DNA from: Mesorhizobium kowhaii
Lineage (GTDB): Bacteria; Pseudomonadota; Alphaproteobacteria; Rhizobiales; Rhizobiaceae
Length of the DNA: 64,000 nucleotides
NCBI RefSeq assembly: GCF_003253745.1
Contig: NZ_MZXV01000062.1
Location: forward strand, 310,001 to 374,000
Direction: 5' to 3'
Position 1 is the first letter of the stretch. The number at the start of each line of letters is the position of its first letter. Below the pieces are notes generated by a model that did no database searches, was not told the DNA's origin, and saw nothing but the letters and a program-made list of their open reading frames with translations. Shown piece by piece: positions 41,094 through 49,313 of the stretch. A program made the position numbers and the translations under genes.

Positions 41094-41786
41094 TCAGCCC
41101 GAGCCGAGCGGCACCACCTTGCCGTCGGCCAGCGTGACGCGCCGGTCCATGCGCGAGGCCAGTTCGTGATTGTGGGTGGCGATCAGCGCCGCGAGGCCCG
41201 ATTGCTTGACCAGCGCCGCCAGCGCCTCGAACACATAGGAGGCGGTGACCGGGTCGAGATTGCCGGTCGGCTCGTCGGCCAGCAGCACCAGCGGCGCATT
41301 GGCAACCGCACGGGCAATGGCGACGCGCTGCTGCTCGCCGCCGGAAAGCTCGGACGGACGGTGCGACGCGCGCTTGCCGATCTGCATGTAGTCGAGCAGC
41401 TGCGCCGCGCGCTCGGACGCCTCCTTGCGGCTCAGCCCTTTGATGAGCTGCGGCATCATGATGTTTTCCAGCGCCGAGAATTCCGGCAGCAGGTGATGGA
41501 ACTGATAGACGAAGCCGACATCGTTGCGGCGGATCGCCGTACGCTCGTCATCGGAGAGCCGCCCGCAGGCACGGCCGGCCAGGATGACGTCGCCGGCGTC
41601 GGGACGCTCAAGCAGGCCGGCAGTGTGCAACAGCGTCGACTTGCCGGTGCCCGACGGCGCCACCAGCGCCACCATCTCGCCGCGCCTCAGCGAGAAATCG
41701 GCGCCGTTGAGAATGGTGAGCTTGCGCGGCCCCTGAACGTAGTGCCGCTCAACGCTCTTCAGCTCGATAATGGCCTCGGCCATCAT
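41094..41786 (-). CDS. lolD: Lipoprotein-releasing ABC transporter ATP-binding protein LolD
   Basis: A 230-residue ATPase. Walker A is APSGTGKSTLLHTAGLLE, the LolD motif GFVYQFHHLLPEFSALENIMMP is present, the signature is LSGGEQQRVAIARA, and Walker B is LLADEPTGNLDP. LolD drives extraction of outer-membrane lipoproteins from the inner membrane by LolC/E to LolA. ATGATG start; the first ATG overlaps the lolC stop. It is the end of the proS-lolC-lolD unit. Confidence 0.95.
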   Translation of the reverse strand: MMAEAIIELKSVERHYVQGPRKLTILNGADFSLRRGEMVALVAPSGTGKSTLLHTAGLLERPDAGDVILAGRACGRLSDDERTAIRRNDVGFVYQFHHLLPEFSALENIMMPQLIKGLSRKEASERAAQLLDYMQIGKRASHRPSELSGGEQQRVAIARAVANAPLVLLADEPTGNLDPVTASYVFEALAALVKQSGLAALIATHNHELASRMDRRVTLADGKVVPLGSG

Positions 41787-43069
41787 TCATACCTCAAGGC
41801 TTCAACGGGATCGAGCCGGGCGGCCCGCCACGCCGGAAATACAGTTGCCAGGAAGGACAGCCCGAGCGCCATCAGGATGACATAGGTCGTCTCGCGCGGA
41901 TCCATTTTCGCCGGCAGCTGGCTGAGGAAATAGAGTTCCGGGTTGAACAGCACCTTGCCGGTCATCCAGGAGAAGAACTGGCGGATGGATTCGATGTTGG
42001 TGCAGATCAGAACGCCGAGCAGAACGCCGGCGATCGTGCCGGTCACGCCGATCGCAGCCCCCGTCATCAGGAAGATGCGCAGGATGGCGCCGCGCGACGC
42101 CCCCATGGTGCGTAGGATGGCGATGTCATGCCCCTTGTCCTTGACCAGCATGATCAGGCCCGAAATGATGTTCAGCGCCGCCACCAGCACGATCAGCGTC
42201 AGGATCATGAACATGACGTTGCGCTCGACCTGCAGGGCGGAAAAGAAGGTCTCGTTGCGCTGGCGCCAGTCGACGAGGTCGATCGGCCGCTGCGCCGCCT
42301 CCTCCACCTTCGGTTTCAGCGCGTCGACGTCGTCGGGATTGTCGACATAAATCTCGATCGTCTGCGCCCGGCCGTCCATGTTGAAATAGAGCTGCGCCTC
42401 CGAGAACGGCATGTAGACGATGGAACTGTCATATTCCGACATGCCGACCTCGAAGATCGCGGTGATCGGATAGCCCTTCATGCGCGGCGTCGTGCCGAGC
42501 GGCGTCACGTCGCCGTCGGGCGAGATCAAAGTGATGGTGTCGCCGAGCGCCAGGCCGAGATTCTCGGCCATGCGCTTGCCGATGGCGACGCCCTCGCCGG
42601 TGTCGAAACCAGCGATCGAGCCCTGCTTGACGTTGGCGGCGACGATGGCGATCTTGCTGAGATCCTCGCCGCGGATGCCGCGCACCAGCGCGCCGGTTCC
42701 GCCGCCGACATTGCCCTGCGCCAGCACCTGGCCGTCGATCAGAGGGATGGCGTATTTGACGCCGGGCACGCCGTTGATGCGGCCGGCGACCTGCGCATAA
42801 TCCTCAAGCGGCGAATCGAGCGGCTGCGCGATCAGATGGCCGTTGACGCCGAGAATGCGCGTCAAAAGCTCCGCCCGGAAGCCGTTCATCACTGCCATCA
42901 CCACGATCAGCGTGGCGACCCCCAGCATGATGCCGAGGAAGGAGATCGAGGCGATCACCGAGATCACCGTCTCCTTGCGTCGCGAGCGCAGGTAGCGCCA
43001 GGCAACCATGCGCTCGAAGATGGAAAAGGGCCCGGCGCCCGCTGTTCTTGCTGCCGCCACTTCGCTCAT
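41783..43069 (-). CDS. lolC: Lipoprotein-releasing ABC transporter permease LolC/LolE
   Basis: A 428-residue permease with the FtsX/LolC layout. The N-terminus ERMVAWRYLRSRRKETVISVIASISFLGIMLGVATLIVVMAVMNGFRAELL is typical, a long periplasmic domain (about residues 55-270) follows, and three helices close the protein, with IILTL-type LMLVKDKGHDIAILRTMGASRGAILRIFLMTGAAIGVTGT and the end FPAWRAARLDPVEALRYE. Only one permease gene is present, as usual in alphaproteobacteria, so it probably works as a homodimer with LolD. It overlaps proS (ATGA) and lolD. Confidence 0.95.
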   Translation of the reverse strand: MSEVAAARTAGAGPFSIFERMVAWRYLRSRRKETVISVIASISFLGIMLGVATLIVVMAVMNGFRAELLTRILGVNGHLIAQPLDSPLEDYAQVAGRINGVPGVKYAIPLIDGQVLAQGNVGGGTGALVRGIRGEDLSKIAIVAANVKQGSIAGFDTGEGVAIGKRMAENLGLALGDTITLISPDGDVTPLGTTPRMKGYPITAIFEVGMSEYDSSIVYMPFSEAQLYFNMDGRAQTIEIYVDNPDDVDALKPKVEEAAQRPIDLVDWRQRNETFFSALQVERNVMFMILTLIVLVAALNIISGLIMLVKDKGHDIAILRTMGASRGAILRIFLMTGAAIGVTGTIAGVLLGVLICTNIESIRQFFSWMTGKVLFNPELYFLSQLPAKMDPRETTYVILMALGLSFLATVFPAWRAARLDPVEALRYE

Positions 43070-44394
43070 GCGGCGACACCGAATCGTTTTTGCGCATCGG
43101 CGATAGGCAGCGTCTCGCGCTCGCCGGTCTTGCGATTCTTGATCTCGATCTCGCCGCTAGCCACGCCGCGCGGTCCGACGATGACTTGCCACGGCAGGCC
43201 GATCAGATCGGCGGTGGCGAACTTGCCGCCGGGCCGCTGGTCGGTGTCGTCGTAGAGCACATCCTTGCCGGCGGCGACGAATGCGGCATGCAACTCGTCG
43301 CAGACGTGGTCGCACTCGGCGTCGCCCGCCTTCATGTTGATCAGTCCGATGTCGAACGGCGCCACCGCTTCCGGCCAGATGATGCCGTTGTCGTCATGGC
43401 TGGCTTCGATGATCGCTGCGACCAAGCGCGACGGACCGATGCCGTAGGAGCCGCCGGAGACGAAATGATCCTTGCCGTCGGGCCCGGTAACCTTGGCGCC
43501 CATCGGCTTGGAATATTTGTCGCCGAAATGGAAGATGTGGCCGACCTCGATGCCGCGCGCCGAAACCTTGTCGTTGTCGCCGATCTTTTCCCACGCCGCC
43601 TCGTCATGCATCTCGTCCGTGGCGGCGTAGGGCGTCGTCCATGTCTTGACGATGTCGCCGATCTCGGCGTCGTTGGCGAAGTCGGTCTTCTCTCCGGGCA
43701 CATCGAGCGAAAGATAGTCGCGATGGCAGAAAACCTGGCTCTCGCCGGTGTCGGCGAGGATGATGAATTCATGGCTGAGGTCGCCGCCGATCGGCCCGGT
43801 GTCGGCCCGCATCGGAATCGCCTGCAGCCCCATGCGCGTAAACGTCCTGAGATAGGACACGAACATCCTGTTGTAGGCCGCCTTGGCGCCCTCAAAGTCG
43901 AGGTCGAAGGAGTAAGCGTCCTTCATCAGGAATTCGCGCGAACGCATGACGCCGAAGCGCGGCCGCACTTCGTCGCGGAACTTCCACTGGATGTGGTAGA
44001 GATTGAGCGGCAGGTCCTTGTAGGACTTCACGTAAGCGCGCACGATCTCGGTGACCACTTCCTCATTGGTCGGACCGTAGAGCATGTCGCGGTCCTGCCG
44101 GTCCTTGATGCGCAGCATCTCCTTGCCGTAATCGTCATAGCGGCCGCTTTCGCGCCACAGATCCGCCGACTGGATGGTCGGCATCAGGATTTCCAGCGCG
44201 CCGGCGCGATTCTGCTCCTCACGGATGATCCGGCAAACCTTGTCCAGCACCCGCTTGCCGAGTGGCAGCCACGAAAAACTGCCCTGCCCCTGCTGGCGGA
44301 TCATGCCGGCACGCAGCATCAGCCGGTGCGAGACGATTTCGGCCTCGCGCGGATTTTCTTTGAGGATCGGCAGGAAATAGCGCGACAAACGCAT
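43066..44394 (-). CDS. proS: Prolyl-tRNA synthetase (short alphaproteobacterial type)
   Basis: A 442-residue class II synthetase. Motif 2 is RDEVRPRFGVMRSREFLMKDAYSFD, motif 3 is SGGSYGIGPSRLVAAIIEASHD, and the anticodon domain contains DDTDQRPGGKFATADLIGLPWQVIVG. It lacks the ~180-residue editing insert of E. coli ProRS, as is usual in alphaproteobacteria, so editing of Ala-tRNA-Pro would depend on a separate protein. It is followed by lolC with ATGA overlap. Its leader (44395-44600) contains a palindromic repeat and a GCGGCGC/GCGCCGC hairpin. Confidence 0.95.
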   Translation of the reverse strand: MRLSRYFLPILKENPREAEIVSHRLMLRAGMIRQQGQGSFSWLPLGKRVLDKVCRIIREEQNRAGALEILMPTIQSADLWRESGRYDDYGKEMLRIKDRQDRDMLYGPTNEEVVTEIVRAYVKSYKDLPLNLYHIQWKFRDEVRPRFGVMRSREFLMKDAYSFDLDFEGAKAAYNRMFVSYLRTFTRMGLQAIPMRADTGPIGGDLSHEFIILADTGESQVFCHRDYLSLDVPGEKTDFANDAEIGDIVKTWTTPYAATDEMHDEAAWEKIGDNDKVSARGIEVGHIFHFGDKYSKPMGAKVTGPDGKDHFVSGGSYGIGPSRLVAAIIEASHDDNGIIWPEAVAPFDIGLINMKAGDAECDHVCDELHAAFVAAGKDVLYDDTDQRPGGKFATADLIGLPWQVIVGPRGVASGEIEIKNRKTGERETLPIADAQKRFGVAA

Positions 44395-44493
44395 GGACTG
44401 GTCCGTGAGTGAGGATGGCCGCGCGGGAATCGGCGCGACACGGGCTTGCTTGCCCCGGCTTCATAGCCATTTCATGGCGGAATGGAAACCCGG

Positions 44494-44543
44494 ACGCATC
44501 GGCCCGAAAATCGGAAATCGGCTTTCGGAAGGGCACGATGCGT
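44494..44543. repeat. 50-bp palindromic intergenic repeat in the proS leader
   Basis: ACGCATCG (44494-44501) and CGATGCGT (44536-44543) are exact complements; inside, GCCCGAAAATCGG and CGGCTTTCGGAAGGGC form the second stem around AAAT. Overall shape (outer ATGC-containing stem, inner AAAA/TTTT stem) is like the 49-bp family, but the sequence is different. Confidence 0.7.
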
Positions 44544-44704
44544 GGGGTCGAACGTGTCGGAGGTCCTTTGCGCGGCCCGCGGACGCGCGGCGCTCCAAGG
44601 GCGCCGCAGTGCCGTACGCATCTTACTGGTCGTTTCCCAAGCAAAGCCTGCCACACTATTGTGCAGTGCAGCACGAGAATGCCCGTTTCAAGGCAAAATT
44701 CTTC

Positions 44705-44732
44705 GTGACATTTTCATTCGCGTTGGTCTAAT
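44705..44732 (+). promoter_or_regulatory. Sigma-70-type promoter for the predicted sRNA
   Basis: GTGACA (44705-44710) and TCTAAT (44727-44732) are separated by 16 bp. The predicted transcript start is near 44739. The following 150 bases have no open reading frame with a ribosome-binding site and end in a terminator. Confidence 0.55.
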
Positions 44733-44738
44733 GTGCCC

Positions 44739-44889
44739 CGATAACCGAGAGGGTAGAGAAAAATCTGCTCTCCTACGCGGTCAAAGTCTTGGGAGGATGC
44801 GATCTAGGCGCGGTTACTCGCTGCCGCCGGAAACCGGAAACAGATCGGACGCGTTTAAATTGCAAGGCCTCGTGCCTTGCATTTTTTTT
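44739..44889 (+). ncRNA. Predicted small RNA upstream of and divergent to proS
   Basis: The ~150-nt interval begins just after a recognisable promoter and ends in a textbook intrinsic terminator (GCAAGGC-CTCGT-GCCTTGC then eight T). Inside, GAGAGGGTAGAG can pair with CTCTCC and CCGCCGGAAACCGG can form a second hairpin; GATCGGACGCGTTTAAATTGC before the terminator is single-stranded and AT-rich, as in Hfq-bound rhizobial sRNAs. From memory, a conserved rhizobial sRNA family (alpha-r45) lies next to proS in Sinorhizobium; membership is not verified. No gene is otherwise present in 44395-45027. Confidence 0.65.
44862..44889 (+). terminator. Intrinsic terminator of the predicted sRNA
   Basis: The seven-base stem GCAAGGC / GCCTTGC with a five-base loop is followed by A and eight T residues. 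It is the clearest rho-independent terminator in the window. Confidence 0.9.
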
Positions 44890-45027
44890 GTGCAAACATC
44901 TGGTTAGCAGCAGAGATTGACAAACTGGATGACCCTGCGTCAACCGGCGTAAGGCCAGAATCGCCGTGGGCCTCCAGGCGATCTCGTGTCGATCTCGAAT
45001 GTGCTGAAACGCGGGCCGGAAAACGGT

Positions 45028-45312
45028 CTATTTCGTTGGGGTCTGACTGAATTCCGGAATGATGTGCGGCACCTCGTCGAGGCTGTATCCCAACCCTTTC
45101 GTCAGGCCATAGAAAATGCCCATGAGAACCGCCGTGGCGACGGTGGTTCGAAGGACGGCGCGCAGCATATGCGGGCCGCGCGGCGCACTTGGAACCGTGC
45201 CCAGCGTCACGTCGTGATCATCGTCCTGTGTCCTGATGCTGAACGGCAGCACGACGAACAGCACGATCCACCAAGTGGCGAAGAAAAGTGCGGTGAACGA
45301 AACCCAGCTCAT
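45028..45312 (-). CDS. DUF1467 family membrane protein
   Basis: A 94-residue protein with two hydrophobic helices (FTALFFATWWIVLFVVLPFSI and VLRTTVATAVLMGIFYGLTKGLGY) joined by an acidic loop TQDDDHDVTLGTVPSAPRGPHML, the DUF1467 pattern. Function unknown. The ATG overlaps the mce stop (ATGA), so it is the distal gene of a two-gene unit; the pairing of mce with DUF1467 is common in Rhizobiales to my knowledge. A role in membrane quality or complex I is not supported by anything visible. Confidence 0.8.
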   Translation of the reverse strand: MSWVSFTALFFATWWIVLFVVLPFSIRTQDDDHDVTLGTVPSAPRGPHMLRAVLRTTVATAVLMGIFYGLTKGLGYSLDEVPHIIPEFSQTPTK

Positions 45313-45713
45313 GATTGCTCCAGTTCGATCAGCGTGCCGAAGAAATCCTTCGGATGCAGGAACAGCACCGGCTTGCCATGCGCCCCGGTCTTCGGATTGC
45401 CGTCGCCCAGCACGCGCGCGCCGGCGGCCTTGAGCTGGTCGCGCGCGGCCAGGATGTCGTCGACCTCGTAGCAAAGATGGTGCATGCCGCCGGAAGGGTT
45501 CTTCCCCAGGAAGGCGGCGATCGGCGAGTTCTCGCCCAGCGGCTCCAGAAGTTCGATCTTGGTGTCGCCGACATTGACGAACACCACCGTCACACCATGC
45601 TCCGGCAGTGCCTGCGGCTCCGTCACTTCGGCGCCGAGCGTGTTGCGATAGGCGGCAACGGCCGCCGCCAGATCCGGCACGGCAAGCGCGACATGGTTCA
45701 GGCGTCCGAGCAT
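45309..45713 (-). CDS. mce: Methylmalonyl-CoA epimerase
   Basis: A 134-residue vicinal-oxygen-chelate (glyoxalase fold) protein. LNHVALAVPDLAAAVAAYRNTLGAEV (first metal His), GGMHHLCYEVDDI (second His) and PVLFLHPKDFFGTLIELEQS (final Glu ligand) match methylmalonyl-CoA epimerase. It interconverts the 2R and 2S epimers in propionate, valine and odd-chain catabolism, feeding the B12-dependent mutase. Normal length. It is followed by DUF1467 with ATGA overlap, and upstream is divergent from the MBL-hydrolase gene. Confidence 0.93.
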   Translation of the reverse strand: MLGRLNHVALAVPDLAAAVAAYRNTLGAEVTEPQALPEHGVTVVFVNVGDTKIELLEPLGENSPIAAFLGKNPSGGMHHLCYEVDDILAARDQLKAAGARVLGDGNPKTGAHGKPVLFLHPKDFFGTLIELEQS

Positions 45714-45895
45714 ATCCGAGCTTTCCCTCCTGGGTCCCGATGGCTGGCGTCATACGTCAAATCGACGGATACCAACAGCCTTTCACGAGGCGCGCACTGT
45801 CGCACTTTGACGAGCCGTCTTCGAATTCCCTCGAACGAGTGGAAAGTTTCAAAATCGCGACCCAGGCTGTTCCAATCGGCAACTGCGAAGTACAA

Positions 45896-46765
45896 ATGGC
45901 AATGTTCGACACCCGCCCTGCCCGCCCACGCGTTTTCATATTCAGCCTTGGCTCATTCAAAGTTGCCACTTTGCTCGATGCCGTCGATGTTCGCGACAAC
46001 CTTGCATCGGCCCTGGCACCCGGACACTCGCCAACCGCAGTGCACGAACTCGCCGCCTCGAACTTCATCGACCGCGATCGCTACGAGCACTGCTTCATCC
46101 CAACGCTGATCGACACCGGTTCCGAAAAGATCCTGTTCGACACCGGATGCGGAGACGAGGACAGTTCACTTCTGGAATGCCTACAGGACCTTGGGCTCGG
46201 ACCGGGTGACATCGATGTGGTGATTATCACCCACGGGCACCCGGATCACATCGGAGGGCTTGTGAAGAATGGCGAACCCGTTTTCAGGCGGGCACGCTAT
46301 GTATTCGGCGCGGCGGAATTCAGCTTCTGGACCGGGGGGAATGCGGTGCGCGAGGCCAGATTGGCCAACCGTGATCTATTCAGACGAATTTGCAGCAGCC
46401 TTACAGACCAGGTGACATTCATAGCGCACGGAGATCAGGTTGTGCCAGGCATTACCGCCATCGACGCAGCCGGTCATTCCCCCGGGCTCCTGGCGTTTCT
46501 CGTCGAAAGCGACGGCCAGCAATTGCTCATCTGGTCGGACGCCTTCCTGCATTATGTCGTGTCCATCCAACGGCCGGAGTGGCGTGCTGATCTGGATGAT
46601 GACAAAGAGCAAGCCGTCGAGACCCGCAAGCGACTGCTAAAGATGGCCGCAGAGCAGCGTCTGCTGATCGCTGGCCATCACATGCCATTTCCAGGACTGG
46701 GCTACATCGAGCCAGTGAACGGTTCTTTTCGTTGGCTTCCCGTCAGCTACCAGCTGAACGTGTAG
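45896..46765 (+). CDS. MBL-fold metallo-hydrolase (lactonase-like)
   Basis: A 289-residue metallo-beta-lactamase-fold enzyme with a complete metal site: IITHGHPDHIGGL (HxHxDH, about residues 107-119), AAGHSPG, LIWSDAFLH (bridging Asp) and LIAGHHMPFPGLGY. This arrangement fits AHL-lactonase-like and related hydrolases of the MBL superfamily. It is on the plus strand between mce and rnj, which are both on the minus strand, so it looks inserted into an otherwise conserved order. Its codons include more A/T-ending choices (TTCATATTC, AAAGTTGCC) than neighbours. The start is uncertain: ATG at 45896, with another ATG at 45902. Confidence 0.78.
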   Translation: MAMFDTRPARPRVFIFSLGSFKVATLLDAVDVRDNLASALAPGHSPTAVHELAASNFIDRDRYEHCFIPTLIDTGSEKILFDTGCGDEDSSLLECLQDLGLGPGDIDVVIITHGHPDHIGGLVKNGEPVFRRARYVFGAAEFSFWTGGNAVREARLANRDLFRRICSSLTDQVTFIAHGDQVVPGITAIDAAGHSPGLLAFLVESDGQQLLIWSDAFLHYVVSIQRPEWRADLDDDKEQAVETRKRLLKMAAEQRLLIAGHHMPFPGLGYIEPVNGSFRWLPVSYQLNV

Positions 46766-46781
46766 CGACCGGCTGCCACCC

Positions 46782-48452
46782 TCACCGGGTGACAAACACC
46801 GTCACCAGCGGTTTCTTGCCCCAGGCTTCGTTGGCAGCGCCGCGCACAGCGCGCCGTACCGCCTCTTGCACCAGGTCGAGGTCTTTTCGGCGCTGACGGG
46901 GGATCGAATCCACCGCGCCGACAGCCGCATCGATCATCAGATCCTCGAGCGTCTCACCGCTCGCATCGGCCTCGGCGACGCCGATGGCGACCAGATCGGG
47001 ATCGCCGGCAAGCTCATATTTGTCGTCGAGCACGACATTGACCGCGACATGGCCGGCAAAGGACAGCTTGCGCCGGTCGCGAATGCCCATCGCCTGATCG
47101 GTGCCGATCAAATTGCCGTCCTTGTAGATGCGGCCGAACGGCACCTGGTCGATGATGGTGGCGGGGCCGGGAGCGAGCCTGAGCATGTCGCCGTCGCGCA
47201 CCTGCGCCACCTGGCCGATGCCGGAGGTCGACATCAGCGACCCCTGCGCCACCAGATGCGCCGCCTCGCCATGCACGGGAACGCCGATCTGCGGGCGCAC
47301 CCACTCATACATCTTGCGCAATTCGCTGCGCCGCGGGTGACCGGAAACATGCACCAGCGCATCGCCGTCCTCGATGATCTTGATGCCCAGGTCGATCAGG
47401 CGGTTCTTGATCTCGAGGATCGCCTTTTCGTTGCCGGGAATCGTGCGCGACGAAAACACCACCGTGTCGCCAGCCGTCAGCGACACCGACTTCATTTCTT
47501 CGCGCGACAGCTTGGCCAGCGCCGCCAGCGGCTCGCCCTGGCTGCCGGTGCAGATGATCACCAGGTTTTCGCGCGGGATGAAGCCAAAATCCTCTTCGGC
47601 GATGAACTCCGGCAGCCCGTCCATGTAGCCGAGTTCATCAGCCACATCGATGACCCGCTTCAGCGAGCGGCCGAGCACCAGGCACTGGCGGCCGGCATCG
47701 CGCGCCGCCTTGGCAATGGAGACGATGCGGCCGACATTGGAGGAGAAAGTGGTGACGGCGACGCGGCCCTTGGCGGCCTGGATGACGCCCTTCAGGCCCT
47801 CGCCGACGGCCACTTCCGAGGGTGACTCGCCTTCCCGCAGCGCATTGGTCGAATCGCAGATCAGCGCCAGAACGCCCTTGTCGCCGTAGGCGCGGAACCG
47901 CGCCTCGTCGGTCTTTGGGCCGATCGTCGGCTCCGGATCGATCTTCCAGTCGCCGGTGTGGATGACGGTGCCGGCCGGCGACGTGATGGCCAGCGACATC
48001 GGCTCGGGGATGGAGTGTGCGACCGGGATAGCCTCGATCTCGAACGGGCCGACAGTGAATTTCTCGCCCGCCCTGTAAATGGTCAGCGGGATCTTCGGCG
48101 CGCCCTGCTCGCCCTGCCGCTTGGCTTCGAGCAGGCCGGCGCTGAACGGCGTCATCCACACCGGCGCCTTCAGCTTCGGCCAGGTGTCGAGCAGCGCACC
48201 ATAATGGTCTTCATGCGCATGTGTGATGATGATGCCGCGCAGATTGGCGAGGTTCTCCTCGATGAAGCGCGTGTCGGGCAGCACAAGGTCGACGCCGGGC
48301 AGGCTGGCATCGGGGAAGGTCACGCCGACATCGATGACGATCCACTCGCGCGCGCTCGGCGGACCGTAGCCGTAGAGGGCGAAGTTCATACCGATCTCGC
48401 CGACGCCGCCGAGCGGCACGAAGACGAGTTCGGCGTTTTCGGCTTTCGCCAT
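46782..48452 (-). CDS. rnj: Ribonuclease J
   Basis: A 556-residue RNase J. The MBL motif GIIITHAHEDHYGALLDTWP (HxHxDH), HTGDWKIDPEPT, LICDSTNALREGESPSE and the beta-CASP blocks VAVTTFSSNVGRI and HVSGHPRRSEL are all present. It is a 5'-3' exo- and endoribonuclease maturing rRNA and mRNA in alphaproteobacteria. The usual C-terminal domain is present (end ANEAWGKKPLVTVFVTR). It lies 34 bp after birA in the nuo-birA-rnj direction. Confidence 0.93.
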   Translation of the reverse strand: MAKAENAELVFVPLGGVGEIGMNFALYGYGPPSAREWIVIDVGVTFPDASLPGVDLVLPDTRFIEENLANLRGIIITHAHEDHYGALLDTWPKLKAPVWMTPFSAGLLEAKRQGEQGAPKIPLTIYRAGEKFTVGPFEIEAIPVAHSIPEPMSLAITSPAGTVIHTGDWKIDPEPTIGPKTDEARFRAYGDKGVLALICDSTNALREGESPSEVAVGEGLKGVIQAAKGRVAVTTFSSNVGRIVSIAKAARDAGRQCLVLGRSLKRVIDVADELGYMDGLPEFIAEEDFGFIPRENLVIICTGSQGEPLAALAKLSREEMKSVSLTAGDTVVFSSRTIPGNEKAILEIKNRLIDLGIKIIEDGDALVHVSGHPRRSELRKMYEWVRPQIGVPVHGEAAHLVAQGSLMSTSGIGQVAQVRDGDMLRLAPGPATIIDQVPFGRIYKDGNLIGTDQAMGIRDRRKLSFAGHVAVNVVLDDKYELAGDPDLVAIGVAEADASGETLEDLMIDAAVGAVDSIPRQRRKDLDLVQEAVRRAVRGAANEAWGKKPLVTVFVTR

Positions 48453-48486
48453 GATTTTTCCCTTCCTGGCCCTCAGGCCAAGCCCG

Positions 48487-49308
48487 TTAGACGCGGGCAG
48501 ACGCGACCGCGCCGAAATGCACGTCGCCGGCGGCGATCGTCAGAATAGAACCTTCATCGTCGCGGATCACGAAACGGCAGTCCTCGTCAATGGTTTCAAA
48601 CACCCCACGCACCACATTACCGTCAATTCTGACAGCAACCTCGCCGCCTAGCCCCGCCGCGCGTGCTAGCCAGCGTCGCCTGACGGCGGCAAGTCCGCGC
48701 CCTTCATCCCACAACCGGGCATTCTCGCTCCAGGCATCCGACAGCGCCAGAAACAATGTTTCCGCATCGCATGTCGCGCCCAGCGCGCGCAATGATGTTG
48801 CCGGATAAGGCAAATCCTCAGGATATGCCACAACATTGACGCCGATGCCGACCGCCACCGCGAAACGGCCGCCGTCCAGGATCGCCGATTCCAGCAGGAT
48901 GCCGGCCAGCTTGGCGCCGGAGGCAAGCACGTCGTTCGGCCATTTCAGCTCGAAACGGTTTTTGCCCGCACTTGCGCCGTCGAGGCCGATGGCGATCCGC
49001 CCCTTCGGCACGACCGCGTCGAGTGCATCGGCCAACGCCAGCCCGGCAACGAAGCCAAGCGTCGCGGCAAGGCGAAGCTCGGCAGTGGTGATGACAAGCA
49101 GCGTCGCCGCCAGATTGCCTTCCGGCGTCGCCCAGACGCGGCCTCGCCGTCCGCGCCCGCTCTCCTGCTTCTTGGAAACGACCCACAATCTGCCCGGGTC
49201 GCCTGCCCGGGCATGGTCCAGCGCCAGCGCGTTGGTGGAGCCGACGCTGTCATGCGCCTCGAGCCGGAACCCTTCCGACGCCGAGGTTGGAGCCAGCCGA
49301 AATGCCAT
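48487..49308 (-). CDS. birA: Biotin-[acetyl-CoA-carboxylase] ligase
   Basis: A 273-residue biotin protein ligase without an N-terminal DNA-binding domain, so it is an enzyme only. DSVGSTNALALDHARAG, KKQESGRGRRGRVWATPEGNLAATLLV (the GRGRRGRxW biotinyl-AMP loop, about residues 48-58) and FELKWPNDVLASGAKLAGILLES are the standard motifs, followed by the SH3-like C-terminal region. ATG at 49308 begins the conserved part, five bases after the nuoN stop; the frame is open upstream but that is nuo coding sequence in another frame. Confidence 0.93.
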   Translation of the reverse strand: MAFRLAPTSASEGFRLEAHDSVGSTNALALDHARAGDPGRLWVVSKKQESGRGRRGRVWATPEGNLAATLLVITTAELRLAATLGFVAGLALADALDAVVPKGRIAIGLDGASAGKNRFELKWPNDVLASGAKLAGILLESAILDGGRFAVAVGIGVNVVAYPEDLPYPATSLRALGATCDAETLFLALSDAWSENARLWDEGRGLAAVRRRWLARAAGLGGEVAVRIDGNVVRGVFETIDEDCRFVIRDDEGSILTIAAGDVHFGAVASARV

Positions 49309-49313
49309 GCCGT

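Noticed and set aside
45608..45895. N-terminal extension of the MBL-hydrolase
   Set aside because: The added residues lack family similarity and overlap mce on the other strand.
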